A stretch of 9,972 nt of DNA. It comes from Ruminococcus sp. GTDB taxonomy: Bacteria > Bacillota > Clostridia > Oscillospirales > Ruminococcaceae. Where the stretch lies: NCBI GenBank assembly GCA_031262625.1, contig JAISHJ010000051.1:1-9972 (forward strand), given 5' to 3'. Position numbers and translations under genes: made by a program. Under the pieces are notes generated by a model. The model saw nothing but the letters and a program-made list of their open reading frames with translations, searched no databases and was not told where the DNA came from. Positions 6,596-9,972 of this stretch are shown here, one piece after another (the first letter of the stretch is position 1; each line of letters starts with the position of its first letter).

Positions 6596-6648
6596 GGTTA
6601 TATTACAGCATATATTTTCTATTATCCGTAGCTTTGCTGTTATATACC
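6596..6648 (+). promoter_or_regulatory. Imperfect inverted repeat in the operon leader
   Basis: GGTTATATTACAGCA (6596-6610) can pair with TGCTGTTATATACC (6635-6648), with one bulge and one mismatch, closing a 24-nt loop. It lies wholly in the predicted untranslated leader and ends 11 nt before the Shine-Dalgarno site. It could be an RNA control element or a protein-binding DNA site. It matches no riboswitch class I recognise. Confidence 0.5.
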
Positions 6649-6659
6649 GATTATTTACC

Positions 6660-6667
6660 GAGAGGTG
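6660..6667 (+). promoter_or_regulatory. Ribosome binding site that fixes the start at 6677
   Basis: GAGAGGTG lies 9 nt before the ATG at 6677. The GTG at 6665 is in frame four codons earlier but forms part of this Shine-Dalgarno sequence, so the ATG is the better start. Confidence 0.85.
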
Positions 6668-6676
6668 TTAAAACAA

Positions 6677-7378
6677 ATGACTTATTCTCATGAAGTCGAG
6701 AGAATGTGCGCCGTTGCGAAAGGTCCTAAGCACGGTCCTGCTCCCATTCCCGAAGAGGGAAAATGGGTTAAGGCGTACGAAATCAAAGACATTTCGGGGC
6801 TTACCCACGGCGTGGGATGGTGTGCACCCGAACAAGGCGCTTGTAAACTTACGCTCAATGTTAAAGAAGGCGTAATCGAAGAGGCTCTCATCGAAACCAT
6901 CGGTTGTTCCGGAATGACACAATCTGCCGCTATGGCAGGCGAAATCTTAACCGGAAAAACTATCCTTGAAGCACTCAATACCGACCTCGTTTGCGATGCA
7001 ATTAACGTTGCTATGCGCGAACTCTTCCTCCAAATCGTCTACGGACGTACACAGACTGCCTTCTCCGACAATGGTTTACCTATCGGCGCGGGGCTTGAAG
7101 ACCTCGGTAAGGGACTTCGCTCGCAGGTTGGTACTATCTATGCGACAGCCGCTAAGGGCGTTCGTTACCTTGAACTCGCCGAAGGTTATGTAACCAAGCT
7201 TGCTATTGATGCGGACGAGCTTGTTTGCGGTTACGAATACGTACGCGTAGGCAAAATGCTCGAAGATATTCGCAAGGGCAAATCCCCCGAGGATGCGCTT
7301 AAAGCAAACACCGCAGTCTACGGCAGATGGAAAACCGAAGACGGCGCGGTAAAATACATTGATCCGAGGGAGGAATAA
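6677..7378 (+). CDS. NifU/IscU-like iron-sulfur scaffold family protein paired with GGGtGRT
   Basis: A 233-residue cytoplasmic protein, longer than IscU (about 130). The central part has the NifU/IscU signature: KLTLNVKEGVIEEALIETIG, GCSGMTQSAAMAGEILTGKT (76-95) and EAL. Six cysteines are present (11, 49, 56, 77, 106, 184); Cys56, Cys77 and Cys106 sit where the three scaffold ligands would be expected. The region beyond about 125 is not part of IscU proper and I cannot assign it a fold. Genes of this type are, as I recall, annotated as Fe-S scaffold proteins and found directly before GGGtGRT genes, as here. It is the first gene after a consensus promoter; its stop codon lies 4 bp before the next gene, and its last codons hold that gene's ribosome site. 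True Fe-S scaffolding is inferred from the motif, and no cysteine desulfurase gene is in the window. Confidence 0.78.
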   Translation: MTYSHEVERMCAVAKGPKHGPAPIPEEGKWVKAYEIKDISGLTHGVGWCAPEQGACKLTLNVKEGVIEEALIETIGCSGMTQSAAMAGEILTGKTILEALNTDLVCDAINVAMRELFLQIVYGRTQTAFSDNGLPIGAGLEDLGKGLRSQVGTIYATAAKGVRYLELAEGYVTKLAIDADELVCGYEYVRVGKMLEDIRKGKSPEDALKANTAVYGRWKTEDGAVKYIDPREE

Positions 7379-7382
7379 AGAC

Positions 7383-8378
7383 ATGGCTAATTTTGAAGGA
7401 AAAGAAAGACGTATGCCCAAAATTGAGGCTTGTCTTAAGGAATACGGTTTTGACTCACTCGAAGCGGCAGATGCTTTCTGCAGAGAAAAGGGTATTGACG
7501 TTGGTTCAATCGTTCGCGGCGTTCAGAATATCTGCTTTGAAAATGCCGTTTGGGCTTATACCCTCGGTGTAGCAATCGCCCTTAAAAAAGGGACAAGCCG
7601 TGCGGCTGATGCTGCGGCAGACATAGGCTTAGGTTTACAAGCGTTCTGCGTACCCGGTTCTGTTGCCGAAAACCGCGCTGTAGGTATCGGTCACGGTAAT
7701 CTCGGTAAAATGCTTCTTGAAGAAGAGACAGACTGCTTCTGCTTCCTTGCAGGACACGAATCCTTCGCGGCGGCAGAAGGTGCTATAGGTATCGCTCGCA
7801 CCGCTAACAAGGCGCGCAAAAAACCCCTCCGCGTAATCCTTAACGGTCTCGGCAAGGACGCGGCTATGATAATTTCCCGTATTAACGGCTTTACCTACGT
7901 TCAGACCGAATATGACTACTACACAGGCGATCTCAAAATCGTTCAGGAAAAGGCATATTCAAACGGCGAAAAAGCTAAGGTTCGCTGCTATGGTGCAGAT
8001 GATGTTAACGAAGGCGTTGCAATCCTCCGCTATGAAAAAGCCGACGTTTCCATCACCGGCAACTCCACCAACCCCACCCGCTTCCAACACCCCGTTGCCG
8101 GCACATACAAAAAATGGTGCAATGAAAACGGTAAGAAATACTTCTCCGTTGCTTCCGGCGGCGGTACAGGCCGTACCCTTCACCCCGACAACATGGCGGC
8201 AGGTCCCGCTTCCTACGGTATGACCGACACAATGGGGCGTATGCACTCCGACGCTCAATTCGCAGGTTCATCTTCCGTTCCCGCTCACGTCGAGATGATG
8301 GGTCTCATCGGCATGGGCAACAACCCCATGGTAGGCGCAACCGTAGCTTGCGCAGTCGCTGTCGAAGAGGCTCTCTAA
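7383..8378 (+). CDS. GGGtGRT protein, function unknown
   Basis: A 331-residue soluble protein of the GGGtGRT family, named after the motif seen here at residues 259-265 (SVASGGGTGRTLHPDN). Other conserved-looking stretches are KIEACLKEYGFDSLEAADAF (13-32), GIGHGNLGKMLLEEETDCFC (101-120), FLAGHESFAAAEGA, VILNGLGKDAAM, and the glycine-rich end PAHVEMMGLIGMGNNPMVGA. Eight cysteines are scattered and no transmembrane segment is present. No catalytic function is established that I know of; the glycine-rich motifs hint at phosphate or nucleotide binding, which is inference. The start at 7383 is supported by GAGGGAGGA (7366-7374), 8 nt upstream and overlapping the preceding gene's end. The tight spacing implies co-translation and probably physical partnership with the scaffold-like protein. 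Family assignment is very secure. Confidence 0.95.
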   Translation: MANFEGKERRMPKIEACLKEYGFDSLEAADAFCREKGIDVGSIVRGVQNICFENAVWAYTLGVAIALKKGTSRAADAAADIGLGLQAFCVPGSVAENRAVGIGHGNLGKMLLEEETDCFCFLAGHESFAAAEGAIGIARTANKARKKPLRVILNGLGKDAAMIISRINGFTYVQTEYDYYTGDLKIVQEKAYSNGEKAKVRCYGADDVNEGVAILRYEKADVSITGNSTNPTRFQHPVAGTYKKWCNENGKKYFSVASGGGTGRTLHPDNMAAGPASYGMTDTMGRMHSDAQFAGSSSVPAHVEMMGLIGMGNNPMVGATVACAVAVEEAL

Positions 8379-8395
8379 GGGAGTACTGGGATACG

Positions 8396-8431
8396 CTGGG
8401 GGGAAACTTGCTGAAGCAAGTTTCCCCCCAG
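8396..8431. repeat. 16-bp perfect palindrome, REP/MITE-like intergenic element
   Basis: CTGGGGGGAAACTTGC (8396-8411) and its exact complement (8416-8431) enclose a TGAA loop, followed by a C-run and CTTCAAAGACTTTTG. I recognise this as resembling a palindromic repeat common in Clostridia (Oscillospiraceae/Ruminococcaceae) intergenic regions; that comes from memory and was not searched. It lacks a T tract directly after the stem, so it is not a standard terminator. It lies 17 bp after the GGGtGRT stop and could protect the 3' end of the upstream message or lower downstream expression. Confidence 0.85.
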
Positions 8432-8574
8432 ACCCCCCTTCAAAGACTTTTGCTTGGGCGGCTCTTTGCACTTCGTTTCGTAAACGCCTTCGGCTTTTAT
8501 AAAACCTTTATAAATCTCGTTTATACCAATAGAAATTTCGTAAGTTTATTGTAAATGTAAATTCGTCTAATATT
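8432..8574. other. Non-coding remainder of the GGGtGRT-DUF1858 gap
   Basis: About 140 bp with no convincing gene or promoter. The first half (to about 8495) is GC-richer and reads like a tail of the palindromic element. The second half is AT-rich and leads to the next ribosome site. No clear -35/-10 pair with good spacing was found, so the downstream genes may depend on the promoter at 6557-6585. Confidence 0.5.
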
Positions 8575-8587
8575 AAGGAGTTTTATC

Positions 8588-8782
8588 ATGACTGTTACTA
8601 AAGATTCAATTATCGGCGATGTTCTTGACAAATTCCCTCAGACAGCGGAGTTGTTTTTAGGCATCGGTATGCATTGTCTCGGCTGCCCTGCTTCCCGCGG
8701 CGAAACTATCGCGGAAGCTTGCACTGTTCACGGTAATGATGCCGATAAACTTGTTGAAGATATTAATAAACTCGTTGCATGA
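8588..8782 (+). CDS. DUF1858 / hybrid-cluster-associated redox disulfide domain protein
   Basis: A 64-residue stand-alone domain. The signature is MTVTKDSIIGDVLDKFPQTA, then LFLGIGMHCLGCPASRGETI (23-42) with a CxxC pair (Cys30, Cys33), then EACTVHG and a closing helix DADKLVEDINKLVA. This family was defined by association with hybrid-cluster (prismane) proteins and is thought to be a redox-active disulfide or metal-binding module in anaerobes. No hybrid-cluster protein gene is in the window. AAGGAG at 8575-8580, 7 nt before the ATG, is a strong ribosome site. The stop codon overlaps the start of the next gene (ATGA at 8779-8782), so the two are probably translationally coupled. Family assignment is secure; the partner is unknown. 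Confidence 0.92.
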   Translation: MTVTKDSIIGDVLDKFPQTAELFLGIGMHCLGCPASRGETIAEACTVHGNDADKLVEDINKLVA

Positions 8783-9972
8783 AGCTTGACTCAAGGCTTG
8801 AAGCGATTGCGGAATTTGTCCGCGGCGATTTCCTCTGCGATATAGGTACTGACCACGGGAAATTGCCTATATTTTTACTGAAAAGTAAGAAAATTTCACG
8901 CGCACTTTGCACCGATATAAATGAAAAGCCTTTGGATTCGGCAAAGCGTAATGCTGCTTCTGCCGGTGTTTCAATGCTCTTTTCCTGTACCGACGGTTTT
9001 GACGGAATAGACCTGACAGAAATAACCGATATAGTTATTGCCGGTATGGGCGGAGAGCTTATAACGGATATTTTAGCGCGCGGAAAGGATAAACTTTCCG
9101 GTAAAAATTTAATCTTACAACCCATGACAAAACGTGAAGTTTTACTTGATTATCTTATAAATGAAGGTTATCAGATTACCGGCAGGAAAACTGTTTCTGA
9201 TTCCGGTAAAAAATATTATATAATATCAGCTGTTCCGGTGGAATATATGAAAGCTACAGTTAGAAAAATATACAGCGCACTTGATTCGCTTGCACCATTC
9301 GCTTACGCTGAAAACTGGGATAATTCCGGGCTTTTAGTAGGTGAACTTTCAGATACGGAAGTAGATAAAATTCTTATCGCTTTGGATATAAGCTTTTGCG
9401 TTGTTGAAGAAGCTATCGAGAAAAAATGCGGAATAATTATTTCGCATCATCCTGTGATTTTTCATCCGCTCACAAAACTTATACCTCAAACGCCATCCGT
9501 ACACGCGATGAAAAACGGCATAACCTGTATCTGTTCTCACACCTGTTTCGACTCCTCCGAATCGGGTATGAATAATATTTTCATTCCTACTTTTATAAAG
9601 GCTTTCGGTATCGACCATATCTACAACAAAAAGCCGATTGAGCCTACTATTGATAATAACGGAATCGGGATTATTTTCGAACTTCCGGAAGCTATAAAAA
9701 CCACGTCTTCGGAATTTGCGGGAAGACTTAAGCAGATGTTTTCTTCCGGTATCGTCAGATTTACCGATGTTGGCGACTTAACCATAAAGAAAGTCGCTTT
9801 CTGTTCGGGTTCGGGCGGAGAATTTCTAAGTAAAATATATGATGAAAAGCTTGCGGACGTTTACATAACAGCCGACCTTAAGCACAGTCATTTTGTTGAT
9901 GCCGTCGGGCGTAAGTTCCCTGTTTTTGACTGCGGACATTATGCAACCGAAGCGATGATGAAAGAATATGCT
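8779..9972 (+). CDS. TrmK-like methyltransferase fused in frame to Nif3-like dinuclear-metal protein (3' truncated by window edge)
   Basis: One uninterrupted frame of 398 visible residues joins two proteins. Residues 1-154 match the Rossmann catalytic domain of TrmK, which makes N1-methyladenosine at tRNA position 22: FLCDIGTDHGKLP (18-30, AdoMet loop), IVIAGMGGELI (85-95), LILQP (111-115) and the end SGKKYYIISAV. The helical C-terminal domain of TrmK is missing. From Met157 (ATVRKIYSALDSLAPFAYAE, WDNSGLLVGE) the protein is a Nif3/YbgI-type domain with all expected metal ligands: His223-His224 in SHHPVIFHP, Asp258 in SHTCFD, His387 and Glu391 in GHYATE. It lacks the insertion found in Bacillus YqfO. 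About 20 residues are probably missing at the end. There is no Shine-Dalgarno site; the ATG overlaps the preceding stop. In other Firmicutes trmK and the Nif3 gene are commonly separate neighbours. Confidence 0.9.
   Translation, partial: MKLDSRLEAIAEFVRGDFLCDIGTDHGKLPIFLLKSKKISRALCTDINEKPLDSAKRNAASAGVSMLFSCTDGFDGIDLTEITDIVIAGMGGELITDILARGKDKLSGKNLILQPMTKREVLLDYLINEGYQITGRKTVSDSGKKYYIISAVPVEYMKATVRKIYSALDSLAPFAYAENWDNSGLLVGELSDTEVDKILIALDISFCVVEEAIEKKCGIIISHHPVIFHPLTKLIPQTPSVHAMKNGITCICSHTCFDSSESGMNNIFIPTFIKAFGIDHIYNKKPIEPTIDNNGIGIIFELPEAIKTTSSEFAGRLKQMFSSGIVRFTDVGDLTIKKVAFCSGSGGEFLSKIYDEKLADVYITADLKHSHFVDAVGRKFPVFDCGHYATEAMMKEYA

Noticed and set aside
6592..6676. Known riboswitch in the scaffold operon leader
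   Set aside because: At about 85 nt with one imperfect hairpin, it shows none of the conserved cores I know (TPP, SAM, cobalamin, FMN, glycine, T-box).
8396..8431. Palindrome as an intrinsic terminator
   Set aside because: The stem is strong but is followed by A, C and mixed bases, with no T tract.
8348..8554. Small open frame covering the palindromic repeat
   Set aside because: It overlaps the end of GGGtGRT out of frame and reads through the palindrome. I recall such translations as common spurious predictions in these genomes.

Overview
The window looks like a chromosomal segment of an anaerobic, low- to mid-GC Firmicute, most likely a gut Clostridia member (Oscillospirales/Ruminococcaceae-like). 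The clues are a Na+-pumping decarboxylase beta subunit, a YlmC/YmxH-type PRC-barrel protein, the anaerobe-associated GGGtGRT and DUF1858 families, strong Shine-Dalgarno sites, and sigma-A type promoters that all have 17-nt spacers. Taxonomy is inferred from gene content only. There are no tRNA, rRNA, CRISPR or transposase genes.

Layout. (1) 1-1113: 3' part of a Na+-translocating decarboxylase beta subunit, closed by an intrinsic terminator. (2) 1234-2736: a stand-alone family 2 glycosyltransferase with a helical, TPR-like C-terminal half and its own promoter. (3) 2940-3671: an XRE-family regulator behind two tandem promoters, followed by about 150 bp of degenerate short repeats and a bidirectional terminator shared with the convergent gene. 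(4) 3875-4690, minus strand: a lipoprotein of solute-binding family 3 whose two halves are in permuted order. (5) 4928-6184: a membrane protein with an N-terminal HAAS-like domain and an extracytoplasmic DUF4097-like beta domain, transcribed from a consensus promoter. (6) 6241-6546: a YlmC/YmxH PRC-barrel protein. (7) 6677-9972 and beyond: a probable operon of a NifU/IscU-like scaffold, the GGGtGRT protein, a CxxC DUF1858 protein and an in-frame fusion of a TrmK methyltransferase domain to a Nif3-like dinuclear-metal protein. The last gene runs off the window.

The most interesting part is the last 3.3 kb. A perfect -35/-10 promoter and an 85-nt leader with an imperfect hairpin lead into a Cys-containing scaffold and an uncharacterised partner. 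A 16-bp perfect palindrome follows, then the small redox-disulfide protein, whose stop codon overlaps the start of the TrmK-Nif3 fusion. The fusion lacks the usual TrmK C-terminal domain but keeps all the expected Nif3 metal ligands. The arrangement suggests a link between Fe-S or sulfur chemistry and tRNA modification. The link is inferred from gene order and is not shown by the sequence.
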